Source of the DNA: Rugalucina vietnamica | Taxonomy: Eukaryota > Mollusca > Bivalvia > Lucinida > Lucinidae | Direction of reading: 5' to 3' | NCBI GenBank assembly: GCA_964017185.1 | Contig: OZ024874.1 | Span: forward strand, 36,990,721-37,054,720 | DNA: 64,000 bases | Shown: positions 33,240 to 44,774 of the stretch, piece after piece | Position numbering within the stretch: position 1 is the first letter of the stretch | Layout of the letters: every line of letters starts with the position of its first letter | Program-made: the position numbers and the translations under genes | Notes under the pieces: generated by a model | The model's database searches: none | What the model was told of the DNA's origin: nothing | What the model saw: only the letters and a program-made list of their open reading frames with translations

Positions 33240-34217
33240 GAGCTGTCGCAGGACAGCGTAGCTCGCCTGACTTGTGCTTTGTCACTAAATCTATTAATTC
33301 TACGACCAAATACATTGACCTCATTGTCACTCAGGTGGGTTGTGATGGTACAGCATAAAACTTCAGACCAATATCTACCAACATGCTAAGTTCAACTTGA
33401 TCCATCTACATATTCAAGAGATATAGACTTATAAAAACTTTAACCAAACACTCTAACACAAACTTTCTAAGTCCGTAACCTTGAACTCAAGGTCACCCAG
33501 GTGGGTCATGATGGTACAGCATAAAACTTCAGACCAATATCTACCAACATGCAAAGTATCAACTTGATCCCTCTACATATTCAAGAGATATAGACTTATA
33601 AAAACTTTAACCAAAAACTCTAACACAAAATTTTTAAGTCCGTAACCTTGACCTCAAGGTCACCCAGGTGGGTCATGATGGTACAGAATAAAACGTCAGA
33701 CCAATATGTACCAACATGCAAAGTATCAACCTGATCCATCAACAACTTCAAGAGATATAGACTTATAAAAATTTTAACCAAAAACTTTAACCAAAAATTT
33801 CAAAGTCTGTGACCTTGAACTCAAGGTCACCCAGGTGGGTCACGATGGTACAGCATAAAACTTCATACCAATATCTACCAACATGCAAAGTATCAACTTG
33901 ATCCCTCTACATATTCAAGAGATATAGACTTATAAAAACTTTAACCAAAAACTCTAACACAAAATTTCTAAGTCCGTGACCTTGACCTCAAGGTCACCCA
34001 GGTGGGTCATGATGGTACAGCACAAAACTTCAGACCAATATCTACCAACATGCAAAGTATCAACTTGATCCATCTACAACTTCAAGAGATATAGACTCAT
34101 AAAAACTTTAACCAAAAACTTTAACATTTTGAGCAACGCCGACGCCGACGCTAACGCCAACGCCGACGCCGGGGTGACTGCAATAGCTCTTCCTGTACTT
34201 TCGTACAGGCGAGCTAA
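33240..34217 (+). mobile_element. F6 Helentron-like element
   Basis: Head AGCTGTCGCAGGACAGCG, then TAGCTCGCCTGA. About five cores of roughly 165-180 bp (CACCCAGGTGGGTCATGATGG, CAAGAGATATAGACTTATAA) are followed by a (GACGCC)n microsatellite at about 34137-34172 and a terminal hairpin CCTGTACTTTCGTACAGG with CGAGCTAA. The head and tail pair TAGCTCGCCTG / CAGGCGAGCTA is inverted. The layout is the same as F1-F5, with unrelated sequence. Confidence 0.8.
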
Positions 34218-34324
34218 AAACAATGTAAATTTTCCTTGAAAATATGAATATTACACTCATGGTTATTTCCATATATATCCGTATGAAACTTATTGTTGCT
34301 TTGTATAGAGGCGTACAATTTTTC

Positions 34325-34476
34325 AGTCATGTCAGGATGGACCCAACTCTTCCTGGGTTTTACCAGTACTGTAGGGAGTTAATGTGTCTTGCTCAAGGAC
34401 ACAACAAGGTGACGCATGTGGGGATTGAAACCAGGACCTCTCTATTCGGAGTTCCACACTCTACCACTATGCCATC
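34325..34476 (-). mobile_element. tRNA-related SINE, minus strand
   Basis: Read on the minus strand from 34476: an A-box-like TAGTGGTAGAG and a B-box-like GGTTTCAATCC, followed by the SINE-body string TGTCCTTGAGCAAGACAC. It is a different SINE family from the one at 44498. Confidence 0.7.
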
Positions 34477-34484
34477 ACAAAAAC

Positions 34485-34675
34485 ATGTCCGTGTAATGTA
34501 TACCCCCTTGAACCCCACTTTCATATAGCAAAACTGGGGTATGCAGGGGTATATCTATTTTTCTTATTTTTGCTTCAAATCATAGATTGTGGGTTCTCGT
34601 TAGAAACGCCTCGCCGAGGCGATTCTAAAGTGTATCCATAATCTAAGTTTTGAGCAATAATAAGAAAAATATCAA
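34485..34675. mobile_element. Palindromic MITE, copy 2
   Basis: Shares ATACCCCCTTGAACCCC, CATAGATTGTGGGT and the self-complementary centre CGCCTCGCCGAGGCG with the copies at 31765 and 34890. Confidence 0.75.
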
Positions 34676-34889
34676 TTTTTCAGCTGAAAATGTTCAATTT
34701 TTAAAGCTCAAAAAATCTGTATATTGCATCATGGGCAAGTTTTCGTAATGCCATTGTCATGATTGTACTCCCTATAAAATGTATTAAATTAATGCAAGAT
34801 GCTGGGGTGGGATTAATGCTTCGTGATCAATGTAACATTACTATCACTGAAAAACTTAAATATCTTGCATAACATCAGAAATAACATAT

Positions 34890-35070
34890 CAATGATATGT
34901 ATACCCCCATAAACCCCACTTCTATATATAGAGAAACTGGAGTTTGCAGGCGGTATACCTATCTTTCTTATTTTTTATACAAAACATAGATTGTGGGTGT
35001 TAGAAATGCCTAGCCAAGGCGGTTCTAACATGTACCCACAACCTATGTTTTGAGAAAAAACATCAATATT
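34890..35070. mobile_element. Palindromic MITE, copy 3
   Basis: ATGTATACCCCCATAAACCCC, CATAGATTGTGGGTGTTAG, centre GCCTAGCCAAGGCGG, then the mirrored ACCCACAACCTATGTTTTGA. The centre is more decayed than in copy 2. Confidence 0.75.
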
Positions 35071-35647
35071 TTTCCAATGAAATTTTCAATTTTTACGGCT
35101 GAAAAGAATCTAGAGATGTGTATTATATCCATGGTAAAGTTTTCATATTAATGATGGATAAAGACCATAGCTGTATGTTTCAATGTTTCATTCCAAGGTT
35201 AAAAGGATAGTAAACAAAACTTACCCAAATTACTCTGTAACTGTTTCACCAGTCTAACTACAGTACTTTTAACCTCCGTGAATCACTACAAAATAGAAAA
35301 ACAAATAGAGAATCTTACACTGGAAAATAACAACATCATATGATAATTCTAACACACCTCACCTATATTACACGTGTTATAATATTGTGCAATAATTTCA
35401 CTGGGCCAATAAGCGTAATTACTTTGCGCCTTCTGTGATATCAGCTATTCCATCAAGCAGCGTTAGACGGGGTAACGTGGTTTTAGAGCATAAAAAATGC
35501 AATAAATGTGTAAATACCTGCTTAACAGTCAAATATTTGGCGGAGATATCTACAATGCAATTGCGGAAAGCTGAACGATATTGACATTTTCAGTGACTTA
35601 TTCCGTTTATTGTGTGTTAGAATCGTAATAGATTAGCTTAAGTACAT
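35071..35647. other. Intergenic DNA, nothing recognised
   Basis: AT-rich with no gene, SINE head or inverted termini seen. Confidence 0.55.
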
Positions 35648-35758
35648 GTGAATTGTTGAGTAATTATTCAGTTTTTTTAGTCAGTTGTAAGAATATGCAT
35701 TTGTGATTTGATCCTCTTTACTGATCTCCAAACAGTAAATTATTACTCAACAATTCAC
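35648..35758. repeat. 111-bp element with 17-bp perfect inverted ends
   Basis: GTGAATTGTTGAGTAAT at 35648 and its exact inverse at 35742-35758. It is a small hairpin-forming MITE or solo transposon ends. Confidence 0.7.
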
Positions 35759-35885
35759 TGCTAGAGCTGATCCAAGAGTGATCAGCATTCAGCAGTCAAA
35801 CAGCTGGTATTCCACAGCTCCTGAGGTATTAAATGGTCAGAAATTGATCGACTCGGTAAACCATAAAAAAAGATATATCTGCTTA

Positions 35886-36590
35886 AGCCCCTATCTCACT
35901 GGAATGCGACAACTGGAGACTAGTTCGTGAATAGTTTGCCACTATTTTTCGACAAAATTTAAAGATACAAACACAACATTCACGTTGCAGTCTCACTGAA
36001 TGGACGTTTATGAAACAAATTCGGGAGTTTCAATCTAATTATTAGATTGAAACTCCCAAATTTGTTTCATTAAATTTTGAAAATATATCTCGCGACTGTC
36101 GCACGATAGTCACGAGACATTCATGAGAGTGTCTCCCGACTTTCCCACGAATGTAGCTTATTTTCATTTTTATTCGTATAACAGTTGCGTGACATTGGAA
36201 TGAATGTTGCTTAGTTTTATTTTCTCGCCAGATAGTCGCGAGGTGTTCGCATTTTTTTTTCAAGTCTGTTGCGCGAACTTCATACCACACTCGCACGACA
36301 TTCATACGAGCGTCGCAAAAATTTTGCATTGTAAATTTGCCAAAGTTTTGCGGCGACAAGTTCGCGACACTCCCACGAACATCCCACGAGTAGCGTGACA
36401 GTCTTGCAAAATATTTTGGTGAAAAAACTCGCATAAAATTTTTAAACAAGTTTAAAAATTTCATGACCAGTTCGCGACACATGAAATACTTGTGACACTC
36501 GTGCAACACTGGTACGAATGTTGTGTGAAAGTCCGCGACAAAATTCGCAAAACAGTCGCCAGAAATTCGCATGCCAGTGAGATACTAGCT
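35886..36590. mobile_element. Harbinger-like MITE with TTA target duplication
   Basis: Ends AGCCCCTATCTCACTGG and CCAGTGAGATACTAGCT are inverted (CTCACTGG exact, then ATGCGA / TCGCAT). TTA flanks both sides (35883-35885, 36591-36593); a 3-bp TWA duplication suggests PIF/Harbinger. A long palindrome centred near 36041 (GGGAGTTTCAATCTAAT and its inverse) lies inside, and motifs such as CACGAATGT and CGCGACACTC recur. The 176-codon minus-strand frame 36042-36572 is composed of these repeats and is not a convincing protein. Confidence 0.65.
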
Positions 36591-37650
36591 TTAAATATCT
36601 GATAGTTTTGTCTTATGTTATGCAATCAGTATTGAAATTTTTGAAACGAAAGAAAGAGTATGCAGGGTATATACAGCAGAAATTAAGGTGGAATATATTG
36701 ATATGCTCAACTATTACGTTGACTTGAGAAGACGCCCCCCCCTTATAAGTCTGCATGCGGCCACTTTAATTGACCAAAGCCAACATCTAGAAGAGAACAG
36801 TAGGGCTAGATCTATTGGTTAAAGATTACCAATTTTAATATAGCGTATGGAAAACTTCTCAACCCATCAAATTATTATTTAGCTGACAGAATGCGGGAAT
36901 TCTTTTTCAGACCATAGACTAGTCCCGGAAGGTCGAACAATGTTTGGTTGGTATATATGGAAGCTAATATGGCGGCGCCCATGGTCAACCGTCTTGTATT
37001 TGTTAAATTTCAAAATAAAGAAGAGAGAATATTTCAGAGGATTGAAAAACATGAGAAAATGCATCAAAGAAACAAGAAAAAGTAACAAAATCCCCCCACC
37101 CCCTGATCATCGCTTTTCGATTAATCCAATGTATTATTATAAAGGACCAGGAAATATTTTCAACACTGTTGGTCATACCAGAGAACTGCCAGGTTAACAG
37201 TCCCTGGTCATACATGGTCCGGCGAAACCATTCAGAACTATGATATCAGGGAAATGACATCAGACAAATTGATGTGTATCGAAGCATAAAGTCTATAGTC
37301 TCCGATTGAAGTCGGTCTATAATTGACATCTGCGCACGCAGAGCCAAGGGAGACAATGCGATTAACAGATTATACTTTATTTTTTGTTCTTCTGTCATTC
37401 CATTGACATTCTTTATATCGGACTGCAATGCACAAGTTTATGAGATGGGAATAGCTTGTACTCAGCGAAATCAATGCAATATTTAGCTGTCTGCTTGAAA
37501 ATTTTGTCTTATGTTATGCAATTCAATATTCTGAGGTGATGATCAGAAATTGATCGACTCAGTATCTGAAGAAAGAAAAGAAAGAAACAAGTCTATAATG
37601 AAACGAAACATAATCCTCGCGAGAGGGTGCTGCAGTATATATAGAAAGAA
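36591..37650. other. Intergenic DNA with local duplications
   Basis: Segments recur locally: TTTTGTCTTATGTTATGCAA at about 36608 and 37503, GACGCC...CTTTAATTGACCA at about 36731 and 38535, and the SINE-tail-like string TCAGAAATTGATCGACTC at 35833 and 37541. No gene recognised. Confidence 0.5.
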
Positions 37651-38169
37651 CAGGGTTCCCACGGGCACTGGAAAACCTGGAAAATGGCTAAAAAAAATTC
37701 CATGCATGGAAAAGTCATGGAATTTGAAAAATGATTAAATATCATGGAAAAATCATGGAATTTTGTTATGAAATGCCAGTTTGGATGTCTTTGGGATTCT
37801 TTTTTTTTTCCTCGCTCCCTTTGCTCGCTCGATAAGCATTGATAAATAAAGTTCTGTTTTTCAAAAGAACCATGCGCGGATCCAGAGGGGGGGACCGGGG
37901 GTCCGGACCCCCCTGGAATTTGAAATTTTACCTAAAAAAAGGTAATTTTGGGATTTTTGTCTTCATCAAGAAACGAAATAATACATGTACCTTGAAGTAA
38001 GTTACTCTTGCAATATAATTATAATCTATTCTTGCCTTGTTATAAAGTGTTATATGACCAAAAAATAAATAAATAAACAGAAAAATTAGTCCTGGAAATT
38101 TAACTCCAATCATGGAGTTATCATGGAAAAGTCATGGAATTTTATTTTATACTTTCCGTGGAAACCCTG
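37651..38169. mobile_element. hAT-like MITE
   Basis: Starts CAGGGTTCCCACGGGC and ends TTCCGTGGAAACCCTG, inverted copies with the CAGGG start usual for hAT elements. GAAAGAA lies on both sides and may be a decayed 8-bp duplication. The interior has repeated TCATGGAAAAATCATGGAA strings. A G/C-rich fragment with the GCGCGGATCCAGA end (about 37873-37925) is nested inside. Confidence 0.7.
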
Positions 38170-38214
38170 AAAGAAGGAAAGAGAGGGCAATTTCATCATG
38201 CAGAGTGTTTCTTG

Positions 38215-38517
38215 TGCTAGAGGTCCCGGGTTCGATCCCCGCCGGCGGCGAGGAAAATTTGTTGGTCCGAACTTGATTCCCTTCGTGTCATTTGCAGGAA
38301 TGACATGATACAGTGCGCCGTCCTTCAGATCGGGACGTTAACTGGAGCCCCCCTGTGCAGGGACAGTCATCCCCTGTGCAGGTTAAAGATCCCTACACAG
38401 GTTCTATCCTCATGCATGTAGGCTCATCCTGCAAAACACACCAGAGTGTACAATGTACACCTCCCAAGAATAATCAGAAATTGATTGATGGGAGTAACAG
38501 GAAAACAAAACAAAAAT
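38215..38517 (+). mobile_element. SINE, B-box retained, 5'-truncated
   Basis: A B-box-like GGTTCGATCC (38230) is followed by a SINE body with CAGATCGGGACGTTAACTGG and GGTTAAAGATCCC, and a tail with ATAATCAGAAATTGATTGAT. The A box region is degraded. This is a third SINE type in the window. Confidence 0.7.
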
Positions 38518-39400
38518 GATTATTACATAAAGAAGACGCCATATGTGTCCGCTTTAATTGACCATAGCCAACATCTAAAACTGTAGCCAAAGGTCCTAGT
38601 TGTACGAGTATTATACAGATTTGGGATCGCACAAATCGGGTGTTGTTGGCAAGACTAAAGATTACGCTGGACGTGATGCTCAGGTCGGGTGTCGCGCTAA
38701 CGCGCGACCCCCTCTGTCACGTTACCTATGACAAATCGTTTTGAGTGACAAGTCTGTTCAGTTATCAAATAAACACCTGAAAAAGTGCTCTGTCTGTCGC
38801 TTTTAAACTTCAAAAATGGCGGCGGTAAACAGCTGATAGACGACCTCTGTCAGTGGGCGGAGCATGCCAATGCGCATTGCGCAGTCGAAAGATATTAGCC
38901 CGCTTTTCTGGCGAGTTCATTCAAAAGATCATCTTTGATTGGACGATTGGGGGCATGCGCGAGGGTGTTTCCGCGGTCCGTGCAAGACGCAGTCTCGTGA
39001 TCTAAACCACACTTTGCATGCAATGGATTATGGGAATTTAGACATACGATGAGTGGGAAGAAAGCAAAGTACTCCGCATATATTTTCAATATGCCGTGAC
39101 AGGGTTGCACCCAATTATACAGGGCGCGGCCATTTAATGAATCAGTCCGAGTCCTTCGGTTCTTTTCCTTATCCTTTTGACAGACACTTTCTTGGAGCCT
39201 AAGTACAACGTATAACGTGCAACCTAAAGGATGCACGTATAAGAATACATGGCATCATTCTCATGTATAATTTGCCAATGAAGCGAGATATCTGATTAGA
39301 CAATGTTAATCGATATTAGGTTGGAAACCCATCATCATGACTTATGTTGACTGATGACACTGACTGTGAAAGACCAATTCCAGATAGTCATCCTGTGCAT
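38518..39400. other. CpG-richer intergenic DNA
   Basis: More CpG than its surroundings (38680-39000) and a small hairpin TCGCGCTAACGCGCGA near 38690. A minus-strand frame of 113 codons (38895-39236) resembles no family I know. It could hold a promoter or first exon, but no evidence decides. Confidence 0.35.
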
Positions 39401-40300
39401 TTGAGTTGCATTACACAAAAAGAAAAGATCTCAGCTGCATCGTTAACATGAGCTGCATGGTTACATCAACTGCAGGGTACATATAACCATGCTGCTTTGT
39501 CGAGCTGCATGTTTCACATTTCAAAAAAAACTTAAATTATTGGTACCAAATCCTCACAACCCATGATGCATTGGTATGGGTATCAATTTTTTTTCTCAAA
39601 AAAACCTACATTGTAAATCATTGGTACCAAAGCCTCACAACCCATGATGCTTTGGTAGCAGTGACAAATTTCAGTCAGATATTTCATATTCCTGTACGAA
39701 ATGTGCATGCATTCAAAATTTATGTTACATTCATGCCTATCCATCACATTTAAATAAACACCGTCTGAAGTGTTTCCCATTCCGGTTCAATTTTTCATAT
39801 TTTTCGTGTGTTTTTACCAATTTTTCACACATCTAAATTTACTTACGTAAAAATTTGGTTCCAATTTTTCAGATCTGAGAATAATTTATTTAAACTTGTG
39901 AAACAACTTGTAGCATTTATGCCTATCCATAACATTGATCTGAAACACAATCTAAAGTGTATTTGCCTTCGATTCCAATTTCAATGCTTCACAGATAGGA
40001 TTTGTACCAATTATTCACATATCAAATGTGTAATCAAATGTGTAAAAATTTGGTACCTGCAGTCTTCACTTCAAGGTTACCTAAGTGCGGGATTTAACCT
40101 GACTTGAGATTGAAACATGTGCCATGTTTTTAATTTTCCACCAGTACATTGTCACATCAATTCAAATTAACTAATTAGTTGTTACAAAATTTTCACATTG
40201 AATTTACTGTCCCTACATTTAACTGCAGACATTCAAGTCCCTCCCCCCTTCATATTTGTTTTTCATCAGAACAACTTCCCACTGTTGTTCCTCACTATTG
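39400..40300. repeat. Local direct repeats, non-coding
   Basis: About 95-bp spaced repeats of ATTGGTACCAA..CCTCACAACCCATGATGC occur at 39540 and 39622. Further strings of ACCAATTTTTCACA and ATGCCTATCCATCACAT type recur to about 40050. No gene. Confidence 0.5.
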
Positions 40301-40870
40301 TTAGCCCCTGGTGGTGGGGCTTTTAGCAGGGATTTTACCACAAATTTGACACCGCCATGCCAGGCCTTTAGCAGAGTTTTTAGAATACAATTTTTAAAAG
40401 CCCTGCTATTCCCGGGACCTATAGTGACAGTGGATACAAATGACTGGTGCATAAATTACACCTTCGTAAAAACAATGAATTGAGCATACATAAATGTCAC
40501 AATTCCAAAAATAGAAAAATTGAAAGCCACACTATTCCCCAGCCCCATAGTAATTGGATACAAATGACTGCATAAATTTCACCTTCAGAAAACTAAACAT
40601 ACACAAATATGTCACAATTCCTTAATGTGACATATTGGTACCAATTTTTCACATAGGTGTTCATCCAAGGGGAATATGAAATTTGTTATTCAACGTAATC
40701 ATCACATTTGATTCTGCTTCATAAATTACAAAAGTCAAACTGGTTATCCAGAGACAACCAACACGACTGAGACCAACCAACCCAGATGAAATCAATGTGC
40801 AACAATAGGTTACGTCCGGGAACAACTTCCTTCAAAAGATCATTCCCAACAGGTTTTGGAATACTACCCA
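40300..40870 (-). repeat. Dispersed repeat, copy B
   Basis: Reverse-complement match to 10985-11394, extended on its left by a second internal copy of the GGATACAAATGACTG block (40432 and 40555). A third piece near 40890-40930 repeats GTGTTGGTTGTCCCTAG. Confidence 0.7.
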
Positions 40871-41501
40871 TAAATTGATTTCATCTGTGTTGGTTATTCC
40901 CATTCGTGTTGGTTGTCCCTAGATAACCAGCGTGCATGTCCTCTCGTTAATGATTCTAAAATTTCAAACTTGTAGCAATCTTCTGTTGTTGCACATTCAG
41001 TTTTGTTTTGGACCTTATGGTAAAACCTGAAGACAAGTTTTCTCATGGTGTGACCCATAATACCTTAATATGGGTCATTATCAGCTTTGACTCTAACACC
41101 AGGTAAAAGATTACACTATGAATTGTTAAGAAGCAATTGAGATGAGAATGAACTTGACCAAAATGTTATGAATTTCATTAGCAAGTTGCTCTGGTTGCAA
41201 TCATGTTGACAGTTGAGCTGTCTACCGCTATTGTGAAACGGCTATAAGTGCCTGGAACTTGTGAAGATTTCTTGGGCAATCTTACTTAAGAAATCTTCCG
41301 AGATCCTTGTTCTATCCGAGTAACAAAAACAAAGGCTTTGATCAGCTTGACATTTACTGCAAAGCTGAACTGCGCCTTTGTTTTCACATTGGCAAAAATC
41401 CGGTTTTCTCACTCATATACTAAAGGACTTTGAAAACGCCTCCCTGTACACTGGTTAATCATTTGCATAAAATTTCCTTAAAAGTGAGCGGGTGTATAAA
41501 A
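40871..41501. other. Spacer with hairpin and MITE remnant
   Basis: A hairpin of GAAGATTTCTT and AAGAAATCTTC lies at about 41263-41300. From about 41320 to 41420 the sequence resembles the right half of the ATATGAGCC MITE (TTTTCTCACTCATATAC). No gene. Confidence 0.45.
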
Positions 41502-42989
41502 CCAGAGGACCAATGGTCCTGTAAACGCTCACCTGAGATCTGCTGTATATACGAATGTTATAGAAAGTAGTCCCAGTATAGGGGCAGATGAAGCCCTTGG
41601 GCCATTTTTTTTTTCAGAATAATCAATATACTGTCCATACAAGTTTTTCCCTTCAAATGACATTTTAACATTTTACCCATTCAAATACATAGGCAACCCA
41701 TGTTGACCTTGCCTTAAAATAGGTCAAGGTCATCACAGGGTCATGACTTATACATACATTGTAGTACTTGAGTCATCGATGCTTCATGCCAAGTTTCTTC
41801 GAAATTGGTCCACTGGTTCCGGAGAAGAAGATTTTTGAAGGGTTTATACCATATATGGGCATGGCGGCCATCTTGGTCATGTGACCTTGATTATTTATAT
41901 ACACATTAATTCCCCCATTCTATAGATGCTTCACATGAAATTTGGCTTTGATTGGCCAAGCGGTTTCAGAGGAGAAGATGTTTGAATATTATGGTAATAT
42001 ACATGTATAATGCCCCGGGGCTGTGGCAAATGAGCCCCTGGGGTCCAATTTTTTTTTCAGAATCATTAATATTCAGTCCTACAGCCCATTTCCTGCAAGA
42101 CTTTCACTTTAAATGACATTTTAAAAGTTTTCCCCATTCAAATGCATTGGCGACCTATGTTGACCTTGCTGTAAAATAGGTCAAGGTCATACAACGGTCA
42201 TAATCTATAATCACACTGTAGTACTTCAGTCCCCGATGCTTCATGCCAAGTTTTGTCGAAATCGGTCCGTTGGTTCAGGAGAAGAAGAATTTTAAAGGGT
42301 TTTTACCATATATGGGCATGGCGGGCATCTTGGTCATGTGACCTGGATTATTTATAAACACATTGGTTCCCCCTTCCCACAGATGCTTCCTATAAAATTG
42401 GGCTTTGATTGGCCAAGTGGTTTCAGAGAAAAAGATCTTTGAATATTTTTGTAATATATATGTATATTGCCCCGGGGTGGGGGCAGACCAACCCCTGAGG
42501 TCCAAATTTTTTTCAGAATTACCTACCTTCAGTCCATTTGCCCATTTCCTGCAAGATTTGCCTTTCAAATGACATTTTAACAATTTTCTCCATTCAAATG
42601 CATGGGCTACCTATGTTGACCTTGCCGTAAAATAGGTCAAGGTCATCCAAAGGTCATAATTTATAAACACATTATAGTACTCTAGACCCCGATGCTTCAT
42701 GCCAAGTTTCATTGAAATCGGTCCAGTGGTTCCGGACAAGAAGAATTTTAAAGGGTTTTTACCATATATGGGCATGGCGGCCATCTTGGTCATGTGACCT
42801 GGATTATTTATAAACAAATTGATTCCCCCCTCCCATAGATGCTTCCTATAAAATTGGGCTTTGATTAGCAAAGTGGTTTCAGAGAAGAAGATCTTTGAAT
42901 ATTTTTGTAATATATATGTATATTGCCCCGGGGTGGGGGCAGACCAACCCCTGGGGTCCAAATTTTTGTCAGAATTACCCGTCTGTAGA

Positions 42990-43240
42990 AAGTCCATAGA
43001 TTCCATGGACATCCTGGACATTTTCCATGGAATCAATGGACATTGTCCATGGAATCTATGGAATGTGTGGACAATGTCCATGGAACCCATGGAATGTGTG
43101 GACAATGTCCATGGAATCCAGGGACAATGTCCAGGGTACTGTGGACATTGTCCATGGAATTTTTCCAGCATCTCCTCAATAAAGAGTGGACAAATTCCAT
43201 AGACATTGTACACTGTCGTCCATGGACAATTTCCACTCTT
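42990..43240. repeat. CCATGGACATTGTCCATGG array, left end
   Basis: About nine variants of the palindrome TCCATGGACATTGTCCATGG at 20-40 bp spacing, with fillers such as GGAATCTATGGAATGTGTGG. Frames on both strands through this array are artefacts of the palindromes. Confidence 0.85.
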
Positions 43241-43839
43241 AGAATTACCCATAATCCCATGATATCTGACATCACTTCCTTTTCCTGTTTCACATAATTT
43301 TAAAAAGTAAACAGAAATCTAGTCTGAACAAATCTTCAAACATCTAAGGCATCAGAATGCCAGCAAGCGAGAAACTTGAAGAATATACTGCAGACAGACT
43401 CAGAGATGCTAAATGAAAGAGAAAACTGCAAAAACAATGATGGGAACTGGTCAAGATAAAGCTTTTGTAGAAAGCATGTGGGGAATGAAAGAACATTTCT
43501 AGACAGATAAATTGATAAAAGCTAGGAGTTGCAAAAACAAGATTGTTACACTTGCTGCCTTGCAGGTAAGCATTTTAGAAACTGATGTTAAAATATGAAA
43601 AAAACATGTATGTGCATGTTGTATTTATCGTACTGCAGAAGTGTCTGGTTGGGGCATGTTAGATTTCATAATTTGGCCTGAATGAGAAGTCATTTTCAGA
43701 AAGACTTCCCGTCTGTAGAAAGTCCATAGATTCCTCTTGCTTCATGGTTGATACTAGACTGTTGGCTACCTTGTTGAGAAAGAGCTAGTCATCTTGCTCT
43801 TGGTGCATGTTGTACATGTAATAATTATTCTTATATTTA

Positions 43840-44733
43840 AGACACAGAACAATATCTTACATTTAGACACAGAAAATGATCATAACATTCATTTTAAAAT
43901 CCCAACCCAGAAAAGATCTTTTTCCCCCCGCCTGGTGTCTGGGTTGGGATTTTAAAATCAATGTTATGATCAATTTCTGTGTCTGTGTCTTTCAATTTTA
44001 AGATCCCAATCCAGAACTTCAAAATCCATAACATTAATTTGTCCAGCTTTTCTGTCCCACCTGGTGTCTGGGTTGGGATTTTAAAATTAATGTTTAGATC
44101 AATTTTTGTGTCTTAAATTCTTACATTTAAGACACAAAAATTGATCACAAAATTAATTTGTGCATCTTTTCTGTTCCACCTGGTGTCTGGTTTGGGATTT
44201 TAAAAATTAATGTTATGATCAATTTCTGTGTCTTAATTTCTTACATTGTAATTAATGTTAAGATCAATTTCTGTCCCTTAAGAATTTATGTTGTACATAT
44301 AATTGTGCATCTTTTCTGTCCCGCCTGGTGTCTGATTTGGGATTTTAAAAATAAGGATATGATCAATATCTGATGATGAATTTCAATGTCTTAAATTCTT
44401 ACATTTAAGACACAGAAATTGATCATAACATTAATTTGTACAGCTTTTCTGTCCCGCCTGGTGTCTGGGTTGGGATTTTAAAATTAATGTTTTGATCGGC
44501 GGCCCCCGTGGCCGAGTGGTTAAGGTCGCTGACTTCAGTGCTCTTAATCATTCGATCATCTCACCGCTGTGGGTTCGCGCCTCGCTCGGGGCACGAATCA
44601 CATGTGGGACAAGCCAAGTTCTGCTTGTGGGTGTGTCAGGTGGTTTTTCCCCGGGTACTCCGGTTTTCGCCCCACCTACCGATTGATTCGTCTCGATATG
44701 AGTGAAAAAGCTTGAAGGGACGTAAAACTGAAT

Positions 44734-44774
<41 letters not shown>

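Noticed and set aside
36042-36572. 176-codon minus-strand frame
   Set aside because: Lies between the inverted ends of a MITE and is built from its internal repeats; composition is not protein-like.
38895-39236. 113-codon minus-strand frame as a host exon
   Set aside because: No recognisable domain, no convincing splice sites and low-information sequence; left undecided within the intergenic entry.
42611-43252. 213-codon minus-strand frame and its overlapping partners
   Set aside because: It consists of F1 core and CCATGG palindromes; frames are open on both strands because the repeats are symmetric.
44498-44592. Functional tRNA-Leu or tRNA-Ser gene
   Set aside because: A and B boxes are present, but the sequence continues into a SINE body with poly-A and target duplication, and the acceptor stem does not pair properly.
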